From: Clitoria ternatea | Lineage: Eukaryota; Streptophyta; Magnoliopsida; Fabales; Fabaceae | DNA: 64,000 nt | Direction of reading: 5' to 3' | NCBI GenBank assembly: GCA_037962975.1 | Contig: CM075672.1 | Location: 125,846,001-125,910,000, forward strand | In this document: piece after piece, positions 36,158 through 47,978 of the stretch | How positions within the stretch are numbered: the first letter of the stretch is position 1 | Layout: the number at the start of each line of letters is the position of its first letter | Notes under the pieces: generated by a model | What the model saw: the letters and a program-made list of their open reading frames with translations, nothing else | Databases searched by the model: none | Told to the model about the DNA's origin: nothing | Made by a program: the position numbers and the translations under genes

Positions 36158-39100
36158 TGTAACGCCCTAATTTAATGAATCGTAGACGGTAAAAAGAGGA
36201 AAATTTTTTTTTGTCCGCAAGAAAAGAAGATCAGAATGCCTTGGTACAAAGAAACGAGAGGAGAAGAAAAGCAAGAGAGATAAAACCGATCCAGGGAGCT
36301 GACAGCGGAAGAAGGGGAAATCGCTTAGGCGAACCACGCAGCAACGCGTACTCGCTCAAGCGAAAACTTCTCTCGGTATTCGCTCACTACACTCGGAATC
36401 TATGAATGCTCATCACTCGGGACAACCTTAGCACCCTTCTTGTCACTCGGGGTATTTTACTTGGTTTATACTCGGTAGCCGTAATTCGCCTACTCTAAAC
36501 GTTCTACTAAGCTGAGACTCACTCAGATTCTTTTATTACCAACCATTTACTACAGTGGGGTCCCTTAGAGTCTAAGGTGTCACTCTCCAGTCGGAAAACC
36601 TTCACTCGGCGGATTCTCACTCAGGGTTCATTGATTATCCTACGCTCGGGAGAAATCCTAGTAGTTGTCACTCGGAACACATCTCTAGACTCTCAACTTC
36701 GAATCCTAATAGCTCACTGCTGGGGGCAGTCTTCTACGCCAATTCCTACTCGGAGCTATCTGCTTTCACTCACTCAGAACGTCTGAACCTTCCCACTCGG
36801 TGACAGAGTCACAAACCTTCCCTCTAGACCATAGGTTGACTTCCTTCATGATAAGTTATGTCATTTCCTACACACTCGGGGATATGAACGCGCATATATA
36901 TAAGGATTACCCAGGCATTTCACAGCATAAGGTAGACATGCAACATGGCATAAACATAGGCATATATATATAGAAGTGTATATCACAATTTTACAACCAC
37001 CATATCATGTTCCCATTCCAAGAGATTCAACTCCGTCAAAAAGACTAACAGAAAAACACGAGCCGGCCGAGGCTTAACTCAAAACACTTTATATGACATA
37101 TGCACAGTTGTAAAACTCCATAGTACATCAGCACTTCACCCGGCATTTCAGCTCCTCCTCCCATCCTCATTACGAGAGATATTCACTGTAAAATTGCCAC
37201 AACAGGGGTGAGTATCTTAAATTTTAAATGATAGATATTGACTCAGGTTGCCTCACCTTTATACAACAATATATATATACGCACAATTATACATGGCAAC
37301 AATTATAGTCAGGGCAATGCTAATCAGCCAGAACACACACAAGGTCCTTACCGATCTGAATCCATCAGTTATCACTCGGCCTTTTACACACATCAACTCA
37401 ATAATATTAACATACAACAATCGGTATCGTGATATTAAGATCCGTGTATTAGAATGCTTCTTTTGGACATTTATTAGTCAGATTCCACAATTCTCACTCG
37501 GCTATATATACACAACTCTCCAATACATGACATACATTCATAGAACAGAATTCAATCAGCATCAACAGCATATACACATGGAATAGTGCACTCGGTCCTG
37601 AGGGTATATATATATATCATCTCATTAACACCATCACATGCATAATTAATTCTACACAACATCAGTAGCAATTTAAACACAGATTATTCACTCGGTTATA
37701 TGCATTCATCCTTTCAATAACGTTGCCACCTGCATGATCAATTCCAAACAATGTCAACAGTTAATACACACAGGGTAATTCACTCGGTTACAAACATTCA
37801 TCATCTCATTAACACCTTCGCATGCATAACCAATTCCAAACAATATCAACAGTAAATAGGCACATAGTATATCACTCGGTTCCACATTCGTGTGTATCAG
37901 TATAGACGTTGCAACGTAGGCTCTCAGCCTTTTTATACATAGCTCTCGTCTATCAAATCAGCTCCCAGCTGCTTGGCCGTTTTACAGGTACCTAACCATT
38001 TGCCCACAGGTGACACCAACGCTCTCAGCGCCAACGGAGGTGTTCACAGGCAGCCCGAGTCCCACTCAAGGGCTACCTTGAGTCCCACTCAAGGATTTTA
38101 CAGCGTCCCACGCTTAATAACCGATGGTAGTGTCCCGCACTACGTGCTCCCAGCACAACGCATCCCATGCGCCACACGCGGATTCATCATATAACAGAAT
38201 TCATGCACACAACCTTCACTCAGTTATACATATTCGCATGCAGTCGGTAATACACATTTCCAGGATTCCACATATTAATTTAACACACACATACTTCCAT
38301 GCAGTCATCATCATAGCTTCATTAACAACATATGAGCCCAATGCAATCGGTCTCAGTCAATATCAACTCCTAACAGCATTCTCATCAACTCATGCATAAC
38401 ATGCACTCGGTATACAGCAGTGTCAGAACTTACTCAACTCATGCATCTATATGAAGATCAACAGGTTCAAACAAGCATTCCAATCAGTACAACATAATAT
38501 GCATTCGGTATACAACAGTGTCAGGACTTAATCAAGGCATGCATCCATATGAATATGAACGGATTCAACAAAGCATTCCAATCAACACAATATAACATGC
38601 AATCGGTATACAACAGCGTCATGACTTTAATCAACGCATGCATCCATATGAATAAGAACGGATTCAACAAAGCATTCCACATGCAAGCACATCATACAAC
38701 AGAATATAAAATCACCATTATCAATACTCAAAACCCATTCATAACCCATGCATTTAACATGTAAGGTACTTCCCCTACCAACTACGAGATTCCAAGAGGC
38801 TTTTCTTCTTGGGTGTTGGTTCTTTTCCTTGCTGCTTCACTCAACGTTTCCACTCGCTTAGCCTTTACTTGAACGTTGTTGCCCTCCACGAGTGGTACAA
38901 AGCTGTTTCTGCTTCTGCTTCGACGCTCATCCTCTACTCGTATGAGGGAGCTCTAACTCCTCTGCAGCACCGTCACTTGGCTTCCGAAACAGGGAATGGA
39001 ACAGAGAGCAGAGAAGGAGAAAAGAAGAAGAAGGAAGAAGAAGGAGAACAAGAGAGAAAGAGAAGAAGGAAGAAGAGGAATCGCAGAGGGAGTTTCGAAG

Positions 39101-39355
39101 GATGCAAGGCAAGGAACCTTCGTCCAAATATAAACACATGCACGAGGAAGAAATGGTGGGGTGGGAAAACGTGAGGGGCAGTCTGCTCACGTCACCCAGT
39201 CCCATCAGCACCCACTAAAGCCAATCACCCTTTTTAATCAGCACCCCTTGATTAATTAAGTTAATGGCAATTAATAAACAAATTCCCCCCTTTTGAAATT
39301 ATTATTTTAATGGTTTTATTCACCCGGTACATTATTAAAAATTTGGGATGTTACA
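36158..39355 (-). repeat. Element B, right LTR (5' LTR)
   Basis: A 3198-bp LTR nearly identical to the left copy, with scattered substitutions and a few small indels, for example the A/T run near 36207 and the TA runs near 37268. Similarity extends over the full length, indicating recent insertion. Confidence 0.95.
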
Positions 39356-39360
39356 TTATA

Positions 39361-39711
39361 TATTGTACATAATCGATTATATATCTCTGTATAATCGATT
39401 ATGGGCATTCTGTTATCCATGTAATCGATTATAGCCTCACACTAATCGATTACTGAGTTTCTATGAAAAATTTAATCTTGATCTAATCGATTACACTCAT
39501 GGTCTAATCGATTATTAAGCCTGACGTTTCAAATTCTTCAGAGGTGTAATCGATTACGCCCGACCCATAACGTAATCGATTACGGAGTCACCAGGATTAC
39601 AGATTTTAATGCTCAATCTGTGTGCAGCTTGGCCTAACCAATCCTAATCCCTTCCTAAACCCTAATTCCCACTTCTAAAACTCTATAAATACCATCTCCC
39701 ACACCCCTCTT
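39361..39711 (+). promoter_or_regulatory. Promoter-like region with eight TAATCGATTAC palindromes and a TATA box
   Basis: Eight copies of TAATCGATTA(C/T) occur within about 220 bp, followed by CTATAAATA at 39684-39692. If the C solo LTR is removed, the TATA box lies about 95 bp before the ATG at 44927. This arrangement suggests the promoter of that reading frame, perhaps the regulatory end of an LTR-type element. The left part of this unit is separated by element B and LTR C'. Confidence 0.5.
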
Positions 39712-42700
39712 GTCACCCCCTGATTCTCCGGACCCAAATCCCGATGTAATCAAGATAATTAATTAATAAAAATACGAGTAAATTTTTCACGTTTTAAATA
39801 TTTCCAAAACACCACAATGATTACATCAAGACCCGAATCATAGAAAACCGAAGAGTGAGATTTAATAAAATATAACTAGATCGTTAAATAGGCTGCCCAC
39901 GATTGTATACAAAAATAGTAGAGTTTATAGCGGTAGAAAAATATGTATACATGGAAAACACCTAGTCCCATATATGAAGATATGAGAAAAGGTTCGGCAA
40001 AGCATGCAAGCATACAACACTAGCCTATTAGGCCATAACTAATCTTATACATAAATCATAAACATGCAATGCCTAATATACAAATACATGTATTTATAGG
40101 GTCATGCATAATACATCTCCAATGTCCACAATTTCATAATTAACCACATTCGATTCAACCTTAAAGTCATAAATCTTCAACACATATACATTCCCAAAGT
40201 GACTACATAATCAACACCATTATATCCATCTATTGGTTATGAATCCCAATGCCCCAATATTCATACATCATTTATATTGGTACATATTCACAAATTCATC
40301 CATTAACATCAATAAATAATAACATCACCATATCCATTATATACACGACATAATAAATTACAATGCTGCCAGCCAAGGCATTCCATCACCACTATTTACC
40401 TTTCCAAGAGATTTACTTCATAAATATTCTCATCCCATGATTTTCTTGTATCAATACTAAAAAGTAGACCACATAGGAGAGTGAGTTATACATTTCAAAT
40501 GATGATATGAATACAATTGAGATTATGTACATATGCATATCAACATCATGTATGCTTTGCTAAACACATCAATAATCATCATAATCTATTCATTTCAATA
40601 ATATACATATTATGTATTCATTCATCAACTCATAGCAAAGCAATCACATACACACATCTATCACAACGCCACAATGGGCCAACATCATCAGTATTGGCCA
40701 TCCAGGTCTTATTTCAAAGCCACCATGGGCTATCATCATAATCATCAATCATAATCAATCATGCCCTACATCATAATGGGCCATAACACACATATCATCA
40801 TATTCAATATCATTTATTATATTCATATTATTCGTTAATCCTTATGTGGTCTTTTAGGTATTTAATTACCCATCTCATCAACACCATACCATAATCTCAA
40901 TCATCACCAATCATCATCATCATCTGGCATATCTTTATGCTATATGCAAATGCTCTTATGGCTAATGCATATGCACAATGGAATAATCAATAACAAATGC
41001 GGATCCGACTGTGGGAATAAACACCAAATTATGGGTCAAGCATGATCACATACCATGCCCCTACTACAGTAGTAAAATGTGTATACATATATCATAATGC
41101 ATGCATAATCACCAATTTTTACTGGTACCAAGCCGCATCGCCCATAATGCAACACCTGGCCATTTTCACCATGACCACGGTAAACAATGTATTCGACATA
41201 TGGTGTTACGGGTCGGCCAGATCTCAAACCATGGCGGAGGGTCACCTGCTCATCAAAAGCCACCCCCACAAGGGTCGGCCACATGTAGCTCCCTGTAGCT
41301 ATGCATGGGCGGCTTCGTAACTTATACACCGAGTTACAGAGGAAACAAAAAATTGCTCGTGCACTGAGCCATCCTCTCACTGGGTCGGCTGAGGGAACCC
41401 CCCTAACGTTCCAACATCAATGGCTATGATATGCCATGGATGCAATGCAATGCAAATCAAATGCATTTCTCACACTGTGCATTCTAAATGCCACTCATTA
41501 AACATCATCATCATCATAATCACCAACACCACCATATACATCTTAGTGTATTTTATCATTGTTGGTTTTAGCCATTGTTTTCAAGTTTTAAGTGTGGCTT
41601 TTCCATCTCAATATATCATTTATCATACATGCAAGTCACCACTTGCAAACAACCATAATGGCATCACAACATCACAAATCATCATTAATATTAGTTAATC
41701 TTTCATCAATACCACCACATAATCATTTAGTGGATTTTCATTTCATATGTCATTGCCATAGTTTCACAACTAGTGTGGTAATACAACAATTTATTAATAC
41801 AATTCAAGCCACACATACAAGCCTATGCTTGTATTAACTTAATGACATTTGTAATCATCTATAATAATAATTATCCTTTATTTAAGGGATTGATCAACAA
41901 CATCACCCATCATTACCCCTAATATAATCTCTTGTTTTTACATAATAAAGGGGTTTTAAGTAATAATAAGCTCATGTTAACTTTCAATACTAAGACATGA
42001 GAAAAGCTCACTTTTAGTCTTAATAATAATGGGACATGCCACAAATATCACCTATTAGTCCCAATTTGACCACCTTAAAAAGTTGGGTTCAAAACCCTCT
42101 TAAACTTGAATTTTTCAATGCAGTAGGTTCAGTATTTTTCGCCTAATGAGAGTTAGATAACTCCAATTAAAGTGAGACCAATTCTCACACCTCCGTAACA
42201 TAATTATCTACAACTTTCATGAAGAACTCGGAGGCCAAAAATGTCATTAAGATGCCAAAACGGGCCAAAAATAGCAAAGAAAATAGAGCAGTTGGAAAAA
42301 TAGCATAGTGGCCATAACAGGGCCATGAATCGATTCCCATATATAGTGAATCAATTCATGCATCAAAAAGTCCCAAAATTGGCTTACAGAGAGGTAGGAA
42401 TCGATTCCCATATCCCATGAATCAATTCATGCGTTCAAATGCCCAAAAATAGTGAAATAGAGGGGTATGAATCGATTCATCCCCTGGTGTGAATCGATTC
42501 ACACGTTCCTACCCAATTGAACAGTAATTCTAGCAAGCTTTGAATCGATTTGAGCTTTTCTTGAATCGATTCAAGCTTGGCAAATCAGACCCCTGCTGCA
42601 TTTTATGCAGAAAATTACCCAAATTCTAACTTCTAATTACTCTAACTTTTTCATACGAATTCCAATGTCCACCAAATTTTAACACCAACTCATATATATC

Positions 42701-44849
42701 ATTTGAAACGTGTGGCCACCGGCCGCACTCAAAAATTCCCAAAAATGAGGGACCTATGTGCATAATTGTGTTTTACCTGATTTAAAACGTTTTTGGGCAA
42801 CTCAAGGGTCAATTCTCAATGGAATTGGCCCATTCCAATTTCTACAAGTCATAAACTACGCATAGAAGCTATTGGGACTCTCACAAGCCATCCAATTCTC
42901 ATAAAACTCTATTTGGCTCTATTAGTTCCTCAATTATTCATGTATATCAAGGCATAACCTCATACTTTAAAAAATTTCCCTATCAACATAACATCACTCC
43001 CAAAAAGGGACTTTCACATTCATTATCAATTCAAGTTCATATATATTCCTTAAGAATCCACCATTGCCAAGTATAATATTCATCACATTATCAATTATCT
43101 CATCATTCAACATAATCATGGCAAGGCGATGCATGAGTTCATGTATATACATAATTCAACAATTATTCACTCATGCAATTTGAAATGTAAACTCCTCTCC
43201 TACCTCAAGAGAAGAACCACGATTCTAATGCTTTGAATGCTCCGTTTTATCATTCAACACTGAATCTACATATTGCACACATATACACATGCAATTAATA
43301 AGCCATTATAAGGCATTATCGTAAAGCTTGATATCAATTCCTAGACTTGCTAAAACACCATACCATTGTATTAGGCTTCAGGAATTCCTTTCCTAAGACC
43401 AATATTCTCTAAATCTTAAAGGGCTAAACAAATCCAACAACAACAATACCATGACCCTTACTCATAAGACCTCCAAATCATCATGTGGTTTACTACTCAT
43501 CATCACAATTCACTCAAATTCATTATAAGCTTCTTGGCTCCATTCAAGATTATCATCAATCAACAATTTCTAAATGGCACATATCAAGGCCTACGACTTC
43601 ACCAAACCAAGTATTCATCTCCCTAATCCACTATCAATGGTTTTGCACTCATTATTAACATCATCATGAATATCAAAAATCAAAATCAACTTCTTCAAAT
43701 CACTTACATACTCATATACACTCATCTCCCCAAATCTCAATAATCCACACCAATGCTTCAAACATTCATCTCCTCATATAAAATCATTCTAAGGCATGAA
43801 AAATCATCAAAATCACCTATTTAGCCAAAACCCACAATTTATTATACTTAGGGTTTTTACCTAAAACTCCATAACCATTCCCTAATAACCATTAATCTCC
43901 ATCATCAATAACACCTACACACATTATCATGGGTTTTCACTAAAAATCACTTTTCATGGTATTATCGCTCATTTCCCTCAATTCTCATAGTTAGGGTTTT
44001 CACCAAACCCAACCACATTCATAAATGACCATCAATCTTCTATCTCCTTCCAACCATAAATTCATCTACCACATTTATTTCACTTAGAGCTTGTATTTAT
44101 GGCAACCCACTCTAGGGTTTTCTCATTTATGGCTTCTAATAAATACCCATTCACATACATTACTCCCTCAAACCACAATAACTCATAATCATAGCATTTA
44201 CCCATTCAAAAATGGTGGAAGAGGCTTACCTTATCCAAAACAAAATGGGTTCCAACAAAAGAGGGAGATGCCAATGAAAACTAAGAGAGGGAGGAAGAAG
44301 TCTCCAAGCTCCAATGGCTTCCTTCCAAGCTCGCTCCAACCAAAATGAAATGAAGTGGAGGAGAAATGTGACACCTTGACTTAGGGTTTTGGAAGAAGAA
44401 GAAAGGAATAGAGAAGAGAAATAAGAGAGGAAGGAGAAGCAATGTGTTTGCCAAAATGAGAGAAGAGGGTTACGGGAATGAAAAAGGGAAAAAGAGGTTT
44501 TTAGTTTTAAGTTTAATCCTCTCATTAAAACTTTACCGTTTTATAACATACAGGACCTTCGTTTGGGCTCAATACTTTATCTAAAAATTATTTCGAGGAT
44601 ATACTTGGATTCCCAATAATATTCTTAATAGCCCTGACCAATGGCACCTCAATCGGAGACATTTGGTTCGACACCCATATTTTAACTAGGTGAAATTTTT
44701 AGCTCCTTAAATCTCAATAAATTATAAATATTCATAATAAATCCCAATTTAATTATTTCAATATCTTTGGGACACTTATTAACCCATTTATCATTATTTA
44801 ATATTTATCCCTTATATTTAATCATTTTTATAAAATTTGGGATGTTACA
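39712..44849 (-). mobile_element. 5.1-kb solo LTR C of a Ty3/gypsy element
   Basis: It begins TGTCACCCCC, ends GGGATGTTACA and is flanked by cctct at 39707-39711 and 44850-44854, a 5-bp target-site duplication. At 5138 bp it is the longest LTR here and holds no gag or pol. Eight GAATCGATTC-like palindromes cluster at 42320-42580. Its first 1.4 kb is the inverted counterpart of C' (26784-28202). Its right part is AT-rich with no convincing coding region. Confidence 0.88.
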
Positions 44850-44926
44850 CCTCTTATCTCACACCACAAGTTTCCTCCCCTCTATATCTCTTTATCTCTC
44901 AACCTCTTCATCTTTTCCTTTTCATC

Positions 44927-46011
44927 ATGTCTTCTTCAAAGAATGTCAAATGAGCAAGGTCATCCATTTCCCAAACTTCCAACCCTCTTGATTTCTTAAG
45001 GTTCTTCTCCAATCCTAGAGATCTCCATAATTTCATCAAGAAATTTTCTGAAAAGGATATCATTGCTCCTCATTTTATCAATGCTGAACCTTTTGATCAC
45101 CCAAGTTTTTCTTTCACTCAATTTCTCAACCACTATAATCTCATCCCCTTTCTCTCTCTCAAAGAGGAATTTTACTACCCAGAGCTTACTCGAGTTTTCT
45201 TTTCCACTCTGAAACTTATTGATGGTATGCTTGAAGCAAGAGTCAAGAATGTGACTCTCAAGATCACCAATGAGAAACTTTCTGAAATAAGCATCCTCCC
45301 TCCCTTCGATGCTGATTTTTTTAGTGGCTATCCCGAAGATGAATGGGATTTCAACAGCATTGTTGCACGCCAATCCTTATGGAAAGCTGACCGTCCCTGT
45401 AGCAATCATAAATTGGTAGGCTATCTCACTCTTAGCAACTGCCTTCTTCACTTAATTTTGGTTAAGCTTTGGTTCCTCGTGGAGGCAACTACGCCCTTGT
45501 TGAGGAAGAAGATGTAGTGCTAATGTGGGCCATGAACTGGATTCAGCTTCTCAAACTTCACATGCTTAAAGCCAAGGAGCAACACAAGCTACCCCATGCC
45601 ATTCTTCTAACAAAGATTTTCAAAGCCTATGGTGTTGACCTCAATGGGGAACTTCCAGAGAAGGTACCCTCTAAAGCTTGGATTGGTACTCATCATCTCA
45701 CCAAGATAGGGATAATTTTTGTTAATGGAGCTTGGGTCTCTAAGATGGAAGGAATTCATGCCAATATCCCATTTGAAGCACCTGCTGATGCTCCTGCTTC
45801 TTCTACCCCTGCTACCCAAGGAGAATCCTCTGCTCCTGTTGATACCTTCACATCTCTTTATGCCTATCTTGATCAATGATTTGACAAACTTGAAACCTCT
45901 CTTCAAGAATTTCAAATCACTGAGCAACAACACTTTGAGATTATAGAGAAAAAATATGAGGATCTATCTAACCAACTCATCGATCTCCGTTTCTTTTCTC
46001 CTAATAATTGA
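44927..46011 (+). pseudogene. Broken ORF resembling a legume/plant transposon-associated protein
   Basis: The ATG gives MSSSKNVK followed by TGA at 44951-44953; the same frame then continues with NPLDFLRFFSNPRDLHNFIKKFSEKD (split here: NPLDFLRFF, then DLHNFIKKF). A frameshift near 45460 leads to LVPRGGNYALVEEEDVVLMW, and a further TGA at 45877-45879 interrupts the C-terminal part before the final stop. The stretch with PRGGNYA and the following helix resembles the putative plant transposon protein family (PF20167-like), a call made from memory. Both TGA codons fit CGA with C to T. A Ser/Pro/Thr-rich linker and a predicted coiled-coil end are visible. The role of this family is not known to me. 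Confidence 0.5.
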
Positions 46012-46354
46012 ATTGTTTTCTATGTTTTATCTTAGGATATTTTTCTGCTTTGCCTTTGCTTCTGTAATTTTGCTTTAGTAATCAACGAAATTTCTTTGCT
46101 TTCGTGTTTACTCTTTACTTGCATTATTTTTTTTGATAATTACAAAGGGGGAGAAAAATTAAATGTTCATGTTCATCAAAAGAAATCTACAATATCAAAA
46201 GAAATCTACAAATAGTTCATAAGAAACATAAAATTGAGCACTTTTATGATTCTTAAAATTATGCATAAACTCCTTAAGAAAGGGGGAGAAATTTTATCTA
46301 AACTAACACCCTCATGAGATGAACATTGTTTATCATCATCAAAAAGGGGAAGAA
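46012..46354 (+). other. Non-coding tail with purine-rich tract (copia-type PPT)
   Basis: Several GGGGGAGAAA-type purine blocks occur, and the stretch TTATCATCATCAAAAAGGGG at 46330-46349, directly before the LTR, matches the polypurine tract region typical of SIRE-like plant copia elements. No gene. Confidence 0.65.
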
Positions 46355-47978
46355 TGTGTTTAAAAATTGTCTCAGGTAACAAAGCTAGGATGTCAAAGTT
46401 TTGATAATGACAAAGCAACCATTTGAAGAATCATGACAAGGAAAATGAATTTCAATGAAGTATCAAAGTGCTAGAATAATAAACCTTTGGGAAGATCAAA
46501 ATAAAGAAGAGCAAAGAGATTACAAATCAAATTAAGAATCAGACCTGAATTTGACATAGCCTAATCGATTACACCACTACAACAATCGATTACCTTGGTT
46601 CTGGAATGAACATAATCGATTACAGCAAATAAGATAATCGATTATGATGCTGCGTAAAAATAATTAAAAGTATTAGGTATAATTTATAATCAATTACAAG
46701 GCAGGGATAATCGATTACTATGATTCTGTTTGTTACCTAATCGATTAAAACAAAGAGAATAATCGATTACACTATTGCAATAAAAGGGATAATGTATCAG
46801 GTATTTTGACTAATTGATTACAAGGTATGGCTAATCGATTACAGAGGTTCTGTTTGATGTATAATCAATTATATGAGTTACATAATAGATTACAGTACTG
46901 CTTATAGGAATTAAGTGTATCAAGAATAATGCTTAATCGATTACAAGGGTATGACATAATCGATTACATTGACATAATCGATTACAGGAAAAGACATAAT
47001 CGATTACACAGCCACTGGACAATAAAATTAATGGGTTACAGTGAAGCATAATCGATTACAGCTCGAGGCATAATCGATTACCTTAGTGTCAGAATATGGG
47101 GATATGTTTTTAAAGTGTAGATCCAGCTCACTTCTCCACAAAAACTTAAATGCCCATGCTGTGCAATGGCTCTGAAGCCTCCAAAGCTCCTCTCCAAGGC
47201 CTATAAATGCACCATCCATTCAAGATACTCAAGCAATCAAGGAAAAAATCATTCATAGCTTGTACTTGTGCTTTGTGAGTTCATTTATCTGTGTATAGTT
47301 TCATTATTCTAAAACTTAGGTTCTAAATTTGCATATCCTCTCTTGTAGAGAGTTAAAATTTGTGAGAGTCTTTCAATTGTATATCTACTCTATTGAGAGA
47401 GTTATTTGCTTGCAAACACAAACACCAAACACAAAGTTTCACTCTAGTTTTGAGTGGTCACAAAGGTTAGGGTTCAACCTTTGGATATTGAGAGTTTAAG
47501 AGATTGGGTGGTGTGCCCTTGTGCTAGTGAGGATTGAGTTCTTGAGTGTGGGACACTAGGAAGTTGTAATTGCTCATATCTTGTATCTCTAAACTTCAAT
47601 AGTGGAAATCCTTCAAGTGGGTTGCTTGAAGGTGAGACGTACACCGGGGTGGTGGATCTCGTTATATCAATTTGCAAGCTTCTCTTCCTTACTCTCTTGC
47701 ATTTACATATTGCATCTGGCTGGTGTATTGTTTTGATCATGATTGCATTGCTTGATCTTGATTAATTTGGCTAAGCTAAGATCCTGTAGACCAAGTGTTT
47801 GATAAATTGCCAAAGTGAATTCTACACATCTTTTCTATCTTATTTCTTGCATTATAATTGCTGTCTCTTGCATATTATTATCTTGTGTTAAAAGGGAATC
47901 AATTTCAAAGGCTTTTCAAGCAAAAGTTTTAAAACTCAATTCACCCCCCTCTTGAGTATTGAGGCCACTTGACTAACA
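46355..47978 (+). mobile_element. Ty1/copia (SIRE-like) LTR with TAATCGATTAC array
   Basis: It starts TGTGTTTAAAAATTG after the purine tract and contains CTCAGGTAACAAAGC..., typical of this group. It ends with TTCACCCCCCTCTTGAG...GGCCACTTGACTAACA. About eighteen TAATCGATTAC-like palindromes occupy 46560-47090, upstream of CTATAAATGC at about 47201. No matching 5' LTR and no 5-bp TSD pair is seen, so it is probably the 3' LTR of an element whose 5' part is unclear. Its right edge abuts element E. Confidence 0.75.

Larger units (their letters stand above)
28203..39355 (-). mobile_element. Full-length Ty3/gypsy chromovirus-like element B
   Basis: Two LTRs of about 3.2 kb enclose gag and pol read on the minus strand. 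The flanks carry ttata at 28198-28202 and 39356-39360, a perfect 5-bp target-site duplication. The initiator-tRNA-Met primer site lies next to the right (5') LTR and the purine tract next to the left (3') LTR. Integrase is followed by a chromodomain-like tail, so it is a chromovirus of the same broad group as A but a different family. LTRs are nearly identical; gag and pol hold several stops and at least one frameshift. It inserted at or beside the end of LTR C'. Confidence 0.95.

Noticed and set aside
44091..44525. Open frames on both strands near the right end of solo LTR C
   Set aside because: Within an LTR, composition-driven, no domain.
39361..47090. Array of TAATCGATTAC that looks like a CRISPR or satellite at first sight
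   Set aside because: Repeats are only about 11 bp with irregular spacing, in a plant LTR context; no CRISPR features.
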